Shown one piece after another: positions 1 through 7,404 of a DNA stretch of 15,228 bases. A model generated the notes under the pieces. That model was not told the origin of the DNA. It saw nothing but the letters and a program-made list of their open reading frames with translations, and searched no databases. Position numbers and translations under genes: made by a program. The DNA is from an uncultured Chthoniobacterales bacterium. Its GTDB lineage: Bacteria > Verrucomicrobiota > Verrucomicrobiia > Chthoniobacterales > UBA10450. The stretch spans positions 1-15,228 of the forward strand of contig CATPAW010000057.1 in assembly GCA_955652255.1 (NCBI GenBank), read 5' to 3'. Positions within the stretch are counted from its first letter, which is position 1. The number at the start of each line of letters is the position of its first letter.

Positions 1-124
1 CCTTTAATGCTTGCGGTAGATGACAAGCTTTTCCTTTCGTGTGGGTTGATGCTGTCTAGAAGCTAACGGTCCTTCGCTGGCAAAGATTTTTGTTGTCGTC
101 CCGAAGCCCCTCATTCTCGCGAAT

Positions 125-808
125 TCATGGCCATTGATAACCGGGGAAGAAATCGTTCTTAATCAGTTCCTCGGGCACGCCAATCTTCTTCAAGGCTTCA
201 TCCATTGACTCGACCATCGGTTCGGGTCCAGAGACATACAAAATCGACTTTTCAATGTCCGACACAAGCTGCGGAATGCTTTTCTCGTCGATTCGATTTG
301 GACTGACGACATAATCGATTCTGAATTTGGGATGTCGCGCTTTCAATGCCTCCAGTTCCTTTCGATACGGAAAGTCGTTGTCACGATTTGCGTAGAGAAG
401 CTGCACGTTCAACGGTTGCTGGTTGTATTCCAGGTCGAGCAAAATGGCGCGAAAAGGCGTAATGCCAATCCCTCCAGCAATGAACACAAATGTCTTCTCG
501 GAGTCATCCACAACGAAATCGCCCTCCAGATCGCGAGCTTCGATTGCATCGCCCGGCCTGAGATTCTTAAGTGCCTTCTTAAACGAACTACTTTTCGGCG
601 CGAAACGCGTCGTCAACATCACATGCTCTTCGTGGGGCGCCGACGCGATTGAGAAAAAACGCTCCACGCCGCGATCGTCAGGATTCGCGTGATTGAGCAC
701 GTAGTGCAGAAGTTGCCCAGCCTTCCATTGCAACGGCTGCTCGGGCGCGAAAATGAAAGAGAACGTGTCGTTTGCTTCCTGCTTTGTCGCAGTCAACGTA
801 AATTTCAT
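125..808 (-). CDS. FNR-type FAD/NAD(P)H oxidoreductase
   Basis: A 227-residue cytoplasmic flavoprotein of the ferredoxin-NADP+ reductase superfamily; it should pass electrons between NAD(P)H and a redox partner through FAD. The N-terminal beta-barrel FAD domain (about residues 1-100) carries the flavin motif RFFS at 50-53. The C-terminal nucleotide-binding domain has GGIGITPF at 111-118 and the closing SGPEPMV at 192-198. No 2Fe-2S ferredoxin domain or membrane segment is present, so this is a stand-alone reductase module, and the partner cannot be read from the sequence. The ATG at 808 is followed at once by a family-like first strand (MKFTLTATKQ); no Shine-Dalgarno is evident. It lies 41 bases downstream of the cytochrome c peroxidase remnant on the same strand, so the pair may once have been a redox operon. 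Family is secure, substrate unknown. Confidence 0.88.
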   Translation of the reverse strand: MKFTLTATKQEANDTFSFIFAPEQPLQWKAGQLLHYVLNHANPDDRGVERFFSIASAPHEEHVMLTTRFAPKSSSFKKALKNLRPGDAIEARDLEGDFVVDDSEKTFVFIAGGIGITPFRAILLDLEYNQQPLNVQLLYANRDNDFPYRKELEALKARHPKFRIDYVVSPNRIDEKSIPQLVSDIEKSILYVSGPEPMVESMDEALKKIGVPEELIKNDFFPGYQWP

Positions 809-849
809 CGATCGAACGAATACAAGATTTGACTTTGACTCCTCGTCGA

Positions 850-1536
850 CTAAATGGATTTCAAATACTCGATCAGGTCGTTCTTCTCCTGCTCGGTTAA
901 CTTCAGTTTGAGGGCGCTATCGTAGTGGTTGATGACTTCGGGCAGGGTGGCGAAGCGACCGTCGTGGTAGAAGCCGCCCTTGTGGATCTTCTGGGTGTCA
1001 AAGAGTGCGTGTAATGGCGCCGTCCGGTAACGATTGTCCGGCGATCGCTTGGCTTGGAAATCATCAATGCCGATTTCTTCGGCGGTGTGCAGATTCCAAC
1101 CAGGCTCGGTGAAGAGCGGCGGCACGTGGCAACTCGCGCACTTCGCCTTACTGTTGAAGATAGTCTCTCCGCGCGCGGCAGTTTCACTGTTGAAACTGTT
1201 CGCCGGCGGCTTTGGCACCGGCATCGCTAGTTGATAAAACTGCAGCGCGGGAAGTTTCGCGCTAATTTGATCGTCGGTGTCATGCTTGTGACCGAGACGA
1301 GCTTTGGCCGCGACGGGATATTTCGTTTTGTTGTCGAGACGCGGGTCGAAGAATGTGCCCTGACCGTGCATTTCGAGATTGGCGACAAAAGCGTTCCAGT
1401 AGCTCACGTTGCCCCAAGCGCCTGTCCAGGTGTGATTGTTGACGCCCGCCAGACCAAAAGCGGCCGGGTTAAGTGTCGCGGCGGGCTTGCCGTCCGGGCG
1501 AAAAGCTTCGCCTTGTATGCCATCAATAACAAGTAT
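850..1536 (-). pseudogene. 5'-truncated di-haem cytochrome c peroxidase-like gene
   Basis: The open frame resembles the C-terminal half of the bacterial di-haem cytochrome c peroxidase (CcpA/MauG) family, periplasmic enzymes that reduce H2O2. One haem-binding CxxCH (CASCH) lies 90-94 codons after the only usable start, a GTG at 1407. Family-like sequence continues in frame upstream of that GTG, including FRPDGKPAATLNPAAFGLAG and NNHTW, up to an in-frame TGA at 1537-1539. No ATG, GTG or TTG occurs in that upstream stretch. The first haem domain and any signal peptide are absent. I therefore read it as a decayed or frameshifted gene; if translated from 1407 it would give 185 residues with one haem site and no export signal. 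An assembly error at about 1530-1540 is the alternative. Confidence 0.7.
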
Positions 1537-1539
1537 TCA

Positions 1540-2148
1540 CTGTCGCAGTCGCGGTGTTAAGGCACTGAAGTTCAACCCATCTCGCCTAACCAAACGATGC
1601 AGCCGGCCGCCATCCGCCGGAAGAATGACGCGTTCAGAGCTTTCGACCCGCCTCGTTGAACGGAATGATGCGTTCGACATTGCCGCTCGAATCCAAAATA
1701 CGAATCTCTCCTGAGCGAAAACTTGCGCGGCCCTCTGCATAATTGATTGCCCGATGGGGATTCACCTGTTTACGCTCCGGTGAGAAAGGCATCGACAAGA
1801 ATCGCAAACCGCTTCGCGATGAAAATGAAAAATGTGCCGACAGGCCTTGGAATGATTGGTGTGCTCCCGCCGATCGAGTACGGGCGATTGAAAATCGAGG
1901 ATTCCGCCGTCATTCGGCGCAGAACCTATCGGAAAGTTTTTCCCATGAGGAGCGGAAAAGAGCAAGACTAAGCGCAAAGCTCTGGAAGAATCGCAAGATT
2001 TAGATCCAAAAATACGTGACGTCCACCAATACCGTTGACGAATAGTAGACGAATAGACTGCGTTTTCGTGCGTATTTGTGCGCGAACTCAGATTCGACGA
2101 ATTTGTTCGCATTCCACTCACTGTGCGAGAATTAGAGGGAATTTTGAA
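1540..2148. other. About 600 bases without a convincing gene
   Basis: Open frames here are short, overlap on both strands and do not look like known proteins. On the minus strand at 1634-1792 there is a 52-codon frame (ATG at 1792, ending IIPFNEAGRKL) whose stretch GEIRILDSSGNVERI reads like real protein, possibly a beta-propeller strand. It may be a relic of a larger gene, perhaps the lost upstream part of the neighbouring peroxidase region. A short direct repeat, GACGAATAG, occurs twice at about 2038-2057. The stretch is best described as decayed sequence between the peroxidase remnant and the tRNA. Confidence 0.45.
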
Positions 2149-2222
2149 TGGCTACCCCGCTTGGATTCGAACCAAGAATAACGCCTCCAAAGGGCGCTGT
2201 GTTACCGTTACACCACGGGGTA
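2149..2222 (-). tRNA. tRNA-Gln (anticodon TTG)
   Basis: A complete cloverleaf can be folded on the minus strand. The acceptor stem is TACCCCG/CGGGGTA with discriminator G and an encoded CCA at 2151-2149. The D stem is GTGT/ACAC; the anticodon stem is GCGCC/GGCGT with loop CTTTGGA, giving anticodon TTG; the T stem is CTTGG/CCAAG around loop TTCGAAT. The G73 discriminator and the TTG anticodon fit glutamine. No integrase or attachment-site duplication is seen next to it. Confidence 0.96.
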
Positions 2223-2234
2223 GTGAGGCTTTTG

Positions 2235-2263
2235 ATTTTCGATTGATCATTGCCGATTTGCAA
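2235..2263 (-). promoter_or_regulatory. Possible promoter of tRNA-Gln
   Basis: On the minus strand TTGCAA (2263-2258) and GAAAAT (2240-2235) are separated by exactly 17 bases. The mature tRNA would begin 12 bases after the -10-like box. Each box only partly matches the sigma70 consensus, so this is a positional candidate. Confidence 0.35.
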
Positions 2264-2272
2264 TTGTCGATC
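2263..2272 (-). repeat. GATCGACAAT decamer (intergenic copy)
   Basis: Exact minus-strand copy of the core of the dispersed AAGATCGACAAT motif. It overlaps the edge of the candidate tRNA promoter. Confidence 0.6.
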
Positions 2273-2356
2273 TAATCGACAGAGCAAGACTTAACTCGCA
2301 AGCGACAAGAAGCAATTCTGCCAATCTCCGCGTAGCGCGGCGCGCAGATGGTGAAC

Positions 2357-2371
2357 GTGCCAATTCGGCAC
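2357..2371. promoter_or_regulatory. Inverted repeat upstream of sufC
   Basis: GTGCC and GGCAC form a perfect 5-base inverted repeat around AATTC. It ends four bases before a -35-like TTGCAC at 2375. The position is that of an operator for a dimeric regulator, but no regulator gene is in the window and the arms are short. Confidence 0.22.
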
Positions 2372-2374
2372 AGA

Positions 2375-2454
2375 TTGCACACAAAAAGCTCGGCGATTAA
2401 AACGGCCTTTCTACCCGAATCAATGTTCGCAAAGACGGTAAATCTGACTATATT
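2375..2454 (+). promoter_or_regulatory. Candidate promoter region of the suf operon
   Basis: Two sigma70-like pairs lie in front of sufC. TTGCAC (2375-2380) and TAAAAC (2398-2403) have a 17-base gap. TTCGCA (2426-2431) and TATATT (2449-2454) also have a 17-base gap. The second has the better -10 box but would leave a leader of fewer than ten bases before the ATG at 2470; the first gives a leader of about 60 bases. Either could be used. Confidence 0.4.
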
Positions 2455-2469
2455 TTGTCCTTCACAATA

Positions 2470-3237
2470 ATGAAGACGCTGACCATAGAAAATTTACGCG
2501 TGACGATCGCCGACCAGGAGATTGTCCGCGGGCTGAGCCTGGCCGTGCCGCGTGGCGAAGTCCATGCAATCATGGGCCCGAATGGGTCCGGCAAGAGCAC
2601 GCTGGCCAAAGTGCTGGCCGGCCATCCCGATTACCAGGTGACGGCCGGATCCGTCACGATGGATGGCGAAAATCTGCTCGAGCTCGAGCCGGACGAACGC
2701 GCGCGCAAAGGCATTTTTCTCGCATTTCAGTATCCGAGCGAAGTTCCGGGAGTCACCATCGCAAATTTTCTCCGGGCCGCCGTCCAGTCGCGTTTGCCGG
2801 AGGGCGAGGAACTCGAAGCCACTGACTATTACGCGAAACTTTACGAAAAGATGGAGCTGCTCGGGATGGATCGCGCGTTCACTTCGCGCGCTGTCAACGA
2901 AGGTTTCTCCGGCGGCGAAAAAAAGCGCACGGAGATTTTGCAGCTGGCCATGCTCGAACCCAAATATGCGATTCTGGACGAGACCGACAGCGGCCTCGAC
3001 ATCGACGCCCTCAAGACCGTCGCGCATGGCGTAAATTCATTGCGCGGACCGGATATTGGCATATTGTTAATCACGCACTATCAGCGCATTTTGAATTACA
3101 TCGTTCCCGACGACGTGCACGTGATGGTGCAGGGCCGGATCGTGCGCAGCGGCGGGAAGGAACTTGCGCTGGAGCTCGAAGAAAGAGGATATGATTGGGC
3201 GCGCGAGGCGGCGGGGGAAATGGCACTTACTAGGTAA
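2470..3237 (+). CDS. sufC: SufC, ATPase of the SUF Fe-S assembly complex
   Basis: A 255-residue ABC-type ATPase that binds SufB and SufD and drives the SufBC2D scaffold during iron-sulfur cluster assembly in the cytoplasm. The order of motifs is complete: Walker A GPNGSGKST (about 36-44), a Q-loop within FLAFQYPSEVPG, the signature FSGGEKKR, Walker B AILDETDSGLD and the switch histidine in LLITHYQRI. The ETDSGLD form, without a membrane partner, is typical of SufC rather than a transporter. I start at the ATG at 2470 (MKTLTIENL), which matches how SufC proteins usually begin; a TTG at 2455 would add five residues with no support. sufB follows 24 bases later. It is the first suf gene here, with candidate promoters just upstream. 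Confidence 0.97.
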   Translation: MKTLTIENLRVTIADQEIVRGLSLAVPRGEVHAIMGPNGSGKSTLAKVLAGHPDYQVTAGSVTMDGENLLELEPDERARKGIFLAFQYPSEVPGVTIANFLRAAVQSRLPEGEELEATDYYAKLYEKMELLGMDRAFTSRAVNEGFSGGEKKRTEILQLAMLEPKYAILDETDSGLDIDALKTVAHGVNSLRGPDIGILLITHYQRILNYIVPDDVHVMVQGRIVRSGGKELALELEERGYDWAREAAGEMALTR

Positions 3238-3247
3238 GATCGACAAT
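3236..3247 (+). repeat. AAGATCGACAAT dodecamer (sufC-sufB junction)
   Basis: Exact copy overlapping the last two bases of the sufC stop codon. A second partial copy, ATCGACAAT at 3255-3263, runs into the sufB ATG, so the short intergenic gap is almost entirely made of this motif. Confidence 0.7.
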
Positions 3248-3261
3248 CGCTAACATCGACA

Positions 3262-4671
3262 ATGAAAACTCAAACTAAATCCGTCGACATCGATCGAAGT
3301 GCTGGCGACTTCGCTTATCCGGAGGTGCACGTCCGGGATGCGGGCGCGGGCCTGAGCGAAAAAACCGTTCATTACATCTCCGATGTCAAAGAAGATCCCG
3401 ATTGGGTCCGCGAGTTTCGTCTCCGCGGACTAAAAACATTCCTCGAAAAACCGTTGCCGACCCATTGGGCGAGCAAAGATCTCGAGACAATCAATTTCGA
3501 CAAAATTCGTTACTATCTCGCACCTGGGACCGGGGCAAAGCGCAGCTGGGACGAAGTGCCCGAGGACATCAAGCGCACATTCGAGCGGCTCGGCATTCCC
3601 GAACAGGAACGGAAATTTCTCGCCGGCGTGGAAGCGCAGTTCGACAGCGAAGCGGTTTACTCAAACATCAAGAAAGCCGTGGGCGAGCAAGGTGTCATTT
3701 TCGTTGGATCGACCGAGGGATTAAAAAATCATCCGGAAATTTTCCGAAAATGGTTCGGCAAAGTCATCCCGATCGGCGACAATAAATTTAGCGCGCTCAA
3801 TTCCGCCGTCTTTAGCGGCGGCTCATTTATCTACGTGCCGCCGGGCGTGAAAGTGAAACATCCGCTCCAAGCTTACTTCCGAATCAACGCCGAGAATTTT
3901 GGCCAGTTCGAGCGCACGCTCATCATCGCCGATGAGGGTTCCGAAGTGACTTACATGGAAGGTTGCACGGCGCCTAAATTTAACACCACCACCTTGCACA
4001 GCGCGGTGGTCGAACTGATCGCGCTCAAAGGCGCCAAGATTCAATACATCACCGTGCAAAACTGGTCGGCCAATGTTTTCAATCTGGTGACGAAGCGCGG
4101 CCTCGCCCATGAAAATGCCGAAGTTAAATGGATTGACTGCAACATCGGCTCGCGACTGACGATGAAGTACCCTGGCGTCGTGCTAAAAGGCCGCAAAGCG
4201 CGCGGCGAGGTGTTGTCAATCGCGCTCGCCAACAATGGCCAGCATCAAGACACCGGCGCGAAGATGATTCACGCCGCTGATGAAACGACCTCGAACATCA
4301 TTTCGAAATCCATCTCGGTCGGCACCGGTCGCGCCACTTATCGGGGGCTGGTGCACGTGCCAAAGCATCTCAAGAATTGCAAGAACAACACCGAGTGCGA
4401 CGCCCTGCTCATCAATTCGACTTCGCGCACTGACACGTATCCGGCCATCACTGTGCGTGGCACCGGCAACGCCGTGCAACACGAAGCCAGCGTTAGTCAG
4501 GTGAGCGCGGAACAGATTTTTTACATGCAACAGCGCGGGTTGAGCAAGGCGCAAGCGATGAGCTTGAGCGTGAACGGGTTCGTCAACGATCTCGTTCGGC
4601 AATTTCCAATGGAGTACTCGGTCGAGCTCAAGCGCTTGATCGAGCTCGAGATGGAAGGCTCGGTCGGATAA
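3262..4671 (+). CDS. sufB: SufB, Fe-S cluster scaffold subunit
   Basis: A 469-residue core scaffold protein on which nascent iron-sulfur clusters form, working as a heterodimer with SufD on a SufC dimer. The SufB-typical beta-helix core is evident: FIYVPPGVKVKHPLQAYFR, the EGCTAP block with Cys235, and the C-terminal block with Cys379 in NTECDALLINS, then QHEA at about 406-409 and QIFYMQQRGL. Cys379 is probably the counterpart of E. coli SufB Cys405, part of the cluster-forming site. Length is normal for the family. The ATG at 3262 is embedded in the ATCGACAATG motif; no clear Shine-Dalgarno precedes it. The protein follows sufC directly and belongs to the same transcription unit. No sufS, sufE or sufU lies in the window, so sulfur delivery must be encoded elsewhere. 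Confidence 0.97.
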   Translation: MKTQTKSVDIDRSAGDFAYPEVHVRDAGAGLSEKTVHYISDVKEDPDWVREFRLRGLKTFLEKPLPTHWASKDLETINFDKIRYYLAPGTGAKRSWDEVPEDIKRTFERLGIPEQERKFLAGVEAQFDSEAVYSNIKKAVGEQGVIFVGSTEGLKNHPEIFRKWFGKVIPIGDNKFSALNSAVFSGGSFIYVPPGVKVKHPLQAYFRINAENFGQFERTLIIADEGSEVTYMEGCTAPKFNTTTLHSAVVELIALKGAKIQYITVQNWSANVFNLVTKRGLAHENAEVKWIDCNIGSRLTMKYPGVVLKGRKARGEVLSIALANNGQHQDTGAKMIHAADETTSNIISKSISVGTGRATYRGLVHVPKHLKNCKNNTECDALLINSTSRTDTYPAITVRGTGNAVQHEASVSQVSAEQIFYMQQRGLSKAQAMSLSVNGFVNDLVRQFPMEYSVELKRLIELEMEGSVG

Positions 4672-4692
4672 CTTTTCCGCCCAATTTGAAAC

Positions 4693-4716
4693 TGTAGCGG
4701 CGGTCTATGACCGCCG
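4693..4716 (+). repeat. Dispersed hairpin repeat, copy 1 (sufB-sufD gap)
   Basis: Begins TGTAGCGG and contains the perfect hairpin CGGCGGTC-TAT-GACCGCCG (8-base stem, 3-base loop). It fills part of the 64-base gap between sufB and sufD. No run of T follows, so it is more likely a REP-like element that could pause RNA polymerase or stabilise mRNA than a simple terminator. Related copies lie at 7365, 7405 and 14010. Confidence 0.75.
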
Positions 4717-4725
4717 TTCTTGTTC

Positions 4726-4737
4726 AAGATCGACAAT
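4726..4737 (+). repeat. AAGATCGACAAT dodecamer (sufD start)
   Basis: Exact copy whose last two bases are the first two bases of the sufD ATG, the same overlap seen with the partial copy at sufB. Confidence 0.7.
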
Positions 4738-6124
4738 GTCGTTAGTTGCCCATGATGAAGTGAATCAGGCCGGATCGATTCTGTCCGGGCCCGCCGTTTT
4801 GCGCGATTTCCCGGATTGGTTTCGCGAGCAACAACGTGAAGCGTGGAAACAATTCGAGTCGCTTCCATCGCCGACGCGTAAAGATCAGCTCTGGCGATTT
4901 TCCAATGTCGATCTTCTCGATCTTTCGCCGTTCAAGTTTGGCGGAGCTCAGAGTGATGATGTTCGCGACGCGATTCTCGAGCAATCGCGCGGACTCGATG
5001 AAGTCGCCGCGCGATTGATTTTCGCCGGCGATCAGCTGATCGAACGGGACGTCATTTCCGAGCAGCTGAAGAAGCGCGGCGTCATCTTTCAACCGCTCGA
5101 GCGCGCCATGGTCGAACATGTCGATCTTTTCCGGAAACATTTCATGTCCCAACCGGCCGTTCTTGGCTCGGCCAAGTTTGCCGCGCTGCACAAGGCATTG
5201 GTTTCGTCCGGAACATTTCTTTATGTGCCGCGCGGGGTTGAAATTGAATTGCCGATCGAGATTTTCCATTGGCTGCACGACGAGAACGCTTCCGTTTTTC
5301 CGCATTTGCTTCTTGTCACCGACGAGCTCGCCAAAGTCACGGTCGTCGAGCATTTCCGTTCCTTAGATCGACATGGAGAGAAAGAACAACCCGCCGGGTT
5401 TGCCTGCGGCGTGAACGACCTCATCGCCGGGCCGGGCGCGAAAATCACTTACGTTTGTGCGCAAACCTGGGGTGAAAATGTGCGCGCGTTGCAGATGAAC
5501 ACCACCACGGTCGATCACGACGCGTCGGCCATGAGTCTTAACCTGCATCTCGGCGCAAAATATTCGCGGTTCGAGAGTCTCAGCCGGCTCATCGGCGAAG
5601 GCGGTCGCAGCGATTTGCTCGCCGTTTCGGTGGCGGATGGGACGCAGGAATTTGATGCTCGCACACTGCAGGACCACGTCTCGCCGCACACCGCAAGCGA
5701 CCTTCTCTACAAAAACGCGCTCGACGATCGCGCCCGTTGTACGTTCGGCGGCCTCATCCGGGTCGAGCCGCACGCCCATTTCACCGACGCGTATCAAAAA
5801 GTTCGCAACCTCCTCTTAAGCGATGATTCCGAAGCCAACTCAATGCCCGGCCTCGAAATTCTGGCCGATAACGTGCGATGCACCCACGGCGCGACCTCCG
5901 GTCAAGTCGATGAAGAGGAGCTTTTTTATCTACGATCGCGCGGAATTCCCGTCCCAGTCGCCCAACGCCTCATCGTCACCGGTTTCTTGAACGAAGTCAT
6001 TCAACGGCTCGATCAACCGGCCATCGCGGCGCATTTGCACCGGTTGATAGAAAATAAATTCGCACAGTTTCGGAATGGAAATTCCAAAGGCAAAGCCAGA
6101 ACAAACTTGCTGCCCGATTATTGA
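4736..6124 (+). CDS. sufD: SufD, Fe-S cluster scaffold subunit
   Basis: A 462-residue SufB-like subunit that pairs with SufB and SufC to form the SufBC2D cluster-assembly scaffold. It has an N-terminal helical region (FPDWFREQQREAWKQFESLP, RKDQLWRFSNVDLL) followed by the beta-helix core with FLYVPRGVEIELPIE and the C-terminal CTHGATSGQVDEEELFYLRSRGI. His384 in CTHG is probably equivalent to E. coli SufD His360, reported to act at the SufB-SufD interface where clusters form. Length fits the family. The ATG at 4736 follows the conserved dodecamer and a hairpin repeat that separates it from sufB by 64 bases. Its last 50 bases overlap the next gene in another frame, so the two should be translated from one mRNA. 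Confidence 0.95.
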   Translation: MSLVAHDEVNQAGSILSGPAVLRDFPDWFREQQREAWKQFESLPSPTRKDQLWRFSNVDLLDLSPFKFGGAQSDDVRDAILEQSRGLDEVAARLIFAGDQLIERDVISEQLKKRGVIFQPLERAMVEHVDLFRKHFMSQPAVLGSAKFAALHKALVSSGTFLYVPRGVEIELPIEIFHWLHDENASVFPHLLLVTDELAKVTVVEHFRSLDRHGEKEQPAGFACGVNDLIAGPGAKITYVCAQTWGENVRALQMNTTTVDHDASAMSLNLHLGAKYSRFESLSRLIGEGGRSDLLAVSVADGTQEFDARTLQDHVSPHTASDLLYKNALDDRARCTFGGLIRVEPHAHFTDAYQKVRNLLLSDDSEANSMPGLEILADNVRCTHGATSGQVDEEELFYLRSRGIPVPVAQRLIVTGFLNEVIQRLDQPAIAAHLHRLIENKFAQFRNGNSKGKARTNLLPDY

Positions 6125-6827
6125 GCTCAGGCAGTACACGCTTCATCCGGGAAAGCGGCATGTGTTGATCGATCTCTTCGACCGGGAATTTATCGAACCT
6201 CAGGAAGCGCTCGGGATGAAGATCATCGGTCAGTTCCGGGATGTTGATAATCGAAACCGATTCGTCTGGCTCAGAGGCTTTCGTGACATGGCTTCGCGCG
6301 CACAGGCGCTGCAGGACTTTTACGGCGGGCCGGTCTGGAAGGCGCACCGTGAAGCCGCGAACGCAACGATGGTTGATTCCGACAATGTCCTGCTCTTGCG
6401 TCCAGCGCTTCCGACCTCGGGATTTTCGCTTGAAGGCAAACACCGTCTAGCATCTGGAGCCAACGCAATCCCGAAAGAATTGGTGGTGGCTACCGTTTAC
6501 TATTTTGCTGCGCCCCCGGATGCTGGCTTTGTGAATTTCTTCGAGCAAACGCTCAAGCCAGTCGTGACAGATACCGGCGCATCGATCCTCGCTCATTTCG
6601 TGACCGAGGATAGTGAGAACACTTTCCCGGCGCTGCCGGTGCGAGAAGGTGAAAATGTTTTTGTCTGGTTCGCGCGCTTCAACGATCAACCTGCGTATGA
6701 ACTTCATGTTGCCGCTCTTGGCCGCACACCGCGTTGGCGAGACGAGATTTCGGGAGAACTGGCGCGACGTCTTAAACAAGCGCCGGAGGTTTTGAAACTA
6801 TCGCCGACCGCGTGTTCGCTCTTGTAG
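6075..6827 (+). CDS. NIPSNAP family protein
   Basis: A 250-residue protein with two NIPSNAP-type dimeric alpha-beta barrel domains. The first runs from about residue 14 to 105 (IIELRQYTLHPGKR ... FVWLRGFRD ... GPVWKAHREAANATM); the second is about 133-240 and starts ELVVATVYYF. NIPSNAP proteins are widespread but biochemically vague, and bacterial members have no agreed reaction. The ATG at 6075 is inside sufD and is the only ATG, GTG or TTG before the conserved strand, so the 50-base overlap looks real and suggests translational coupling to sufD. No Shine-Dalgarno is visible. Its TAG stop is part of a TTGTAGCGGCG string resembling the left end of the hairpin repeat. Whether it acts in Fe-S metabolism is only suggested by position. 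Confidence 0.88.
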   Translation: MEIPKAKPEQTCCPIIELRQYTLHPGKRHVLIDLFDREFIEPQEALGMKIIGQFRDVDNRNRFVWLRGFRDMASRAQALQDFYGGPVWKAHREAANATMVDSDNVLLLRPALPTSGFSLEGKHRLASGANAIPKELVVATVYYFAAPPDAGFVNFFEQTLKPVVTDTGASILAHFVTEDSENTFPALPVREGENVFVWFARFNDQPAYELHVAALGRTPRWRDEISGELARRLKQAPEVLKLSPTACSLL

Positions 6828-6832
6828 CGGCG
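6823..6832 (+). repeat. Partial left end of the dispersed hairpin repeat
   Basis: TGTAGCGGCG matches the first ten bases of the repeat and supplies the TAG stop of the NIPSNAP gene. The right arm is absent, so this may be a decayed copy or chance. Confidence 0.35.
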
Positions 6833-6847
6833 AGACGGAAATTTCTT

Positions 6848-6875
6848 TTGCATCGCAGGCCGGCGCTGTTGTATT
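6848..6875 (+). promoter_or_regulatory. Possible promoter of the CBS-domain gene
   Basis: TTGCAT (6848-6853) and TGTATT (6870-6875) are 16 bases apart and end 33 bases before the ATG at 6909. Both boxes partly match the sigma70 consensus. An independent promoter is reasonable because the NIPSNAP gene ends 81 bases upstream. Confidence 0.33.
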
Positions 6876-6897
6876 TTAGTTCCCTCTTAAACGCGTA

Positions 6898-6907
6898 ATT
6901 GTCGATC
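6898..6907 (-). repeat. GATCGACAAT decamer (CBS gene start)
   Basis: Minus-strand copy (ATTGTCGATC on the plus strand) ending one base before the ATG at 6909. It lies where a ribosome-binding site would be expected, yet offers no purine-rich anti-16S match. Confidence 0.6.
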
Positions 6908-6908
6908 T

Positions 6909-7358
6909 ATGGACGTAACCGGACACATCGGCGCGATTCTCGGCCAGAAGAGCGGCGACATTTTTTCAATCTCGCCCGACGCGACCGTTTACGAAGCGGT
7001 TGCGATGATGGACGAGAAAAACGTCGGCGCGCTCCTCGTCATGGACGGAGCGAAGCTGGTCGGGATGATTTCGGAACGCGATTACACGCGCAAAGTCATG
7101 CTGCGCGGGAAAAGATCACGCGATGCGAAAGTTTCCGAGATCATGTCCACCAATCTGACCGTTACCCATCCGCATGAAGGCGTGGAAGAATGTCTGCGCG
7201 TCATGACCGACAAACGTTTTCGACATTTGCCGGTGTTGGATGGCGACAAGGTTGTCGGCGTGATTTCAATCGGCGATCTCGTGAAACACGTCATCTCCTG
7301 CCAGAGCGCCGCCATCGCCCACCTCGAAAGTTACATTCACGGCGGCTATTCGGGATAA
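6909..7358 (+). CDS. Two-CBS-domain protein
   Basis: A 149-residue stand-alone pair of CBS domains, the Bateman module that binds adenosine nucleotides such as AMP or ATP and acts as an energy or ligand sensor. Domain 1 covers about residues 8-66 (SPDATVYEAVAMMDEKNVGALLVMDG, then LVGMISERDYTRKV). Domain 2 covers about 76-132 (VSEIMSTNLTVTHPHEGVEECL, then RFRHLPVLDGDKVVGVISIGDLVKHV). No catalytic or membrane domain is attached, so any output must be through a partner that cannot be named from the sequence. The gene has its own candidate promoter and ends before a convergent pyrC, separated by two inverted copies of the hairpin repeat. Confidence 0.93.
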   Translation: MDVTGHIGAILGQKSGDIFSISPDATVYEAVAMMDEKNVGALLVMDGAKLVGMISERDYTRKVMLRGKRSRDAKVSEIMSTNLTVTHPHEGVEECLRVMTDKRFRHLPVLDGDKVVGVISIGDLVKHVISCQSAAIAHLESYIHGGYSG

Positions 7359-7364
7359 TTGTTC

Positions 7365-7388
7365 TGTAGCGACGCTCTATGAGCGTCG
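7365..7388 (+). repeat. Dispersed hairpin repeat, copy 2 (compensatory variant)
   Basis: Begins TGTAGCGA and forms the perfect hairpin CGACGCTC-TAT-GAGCGTCG. Compared with the copies at 4693 and 14010, two stem positions differ and both partner bases have changed to match, so pairing is kept. Confidence 0.75.
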
Positions 7389-7404
7389 AAATCTACATCC
7401 CGAA

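Noticed and set aside
1..124. Possible gene or terminator at the left edge
   Set aside because: No frame or stable hairpin with a T-run could be supported in this short stretch.
1743..2003. Plus-strand frames of 74-86 codons in the gene-poor stretch
   Set aside because: They overlap each other in different frames, lack family resemblance and have no ribosome site or promoter.
2078..2275. Plus-strand 65-codon frame across 2078-2275
   Set aside because: It runs through the tRNA-Gln gene on the other strand and has no protein-like features.
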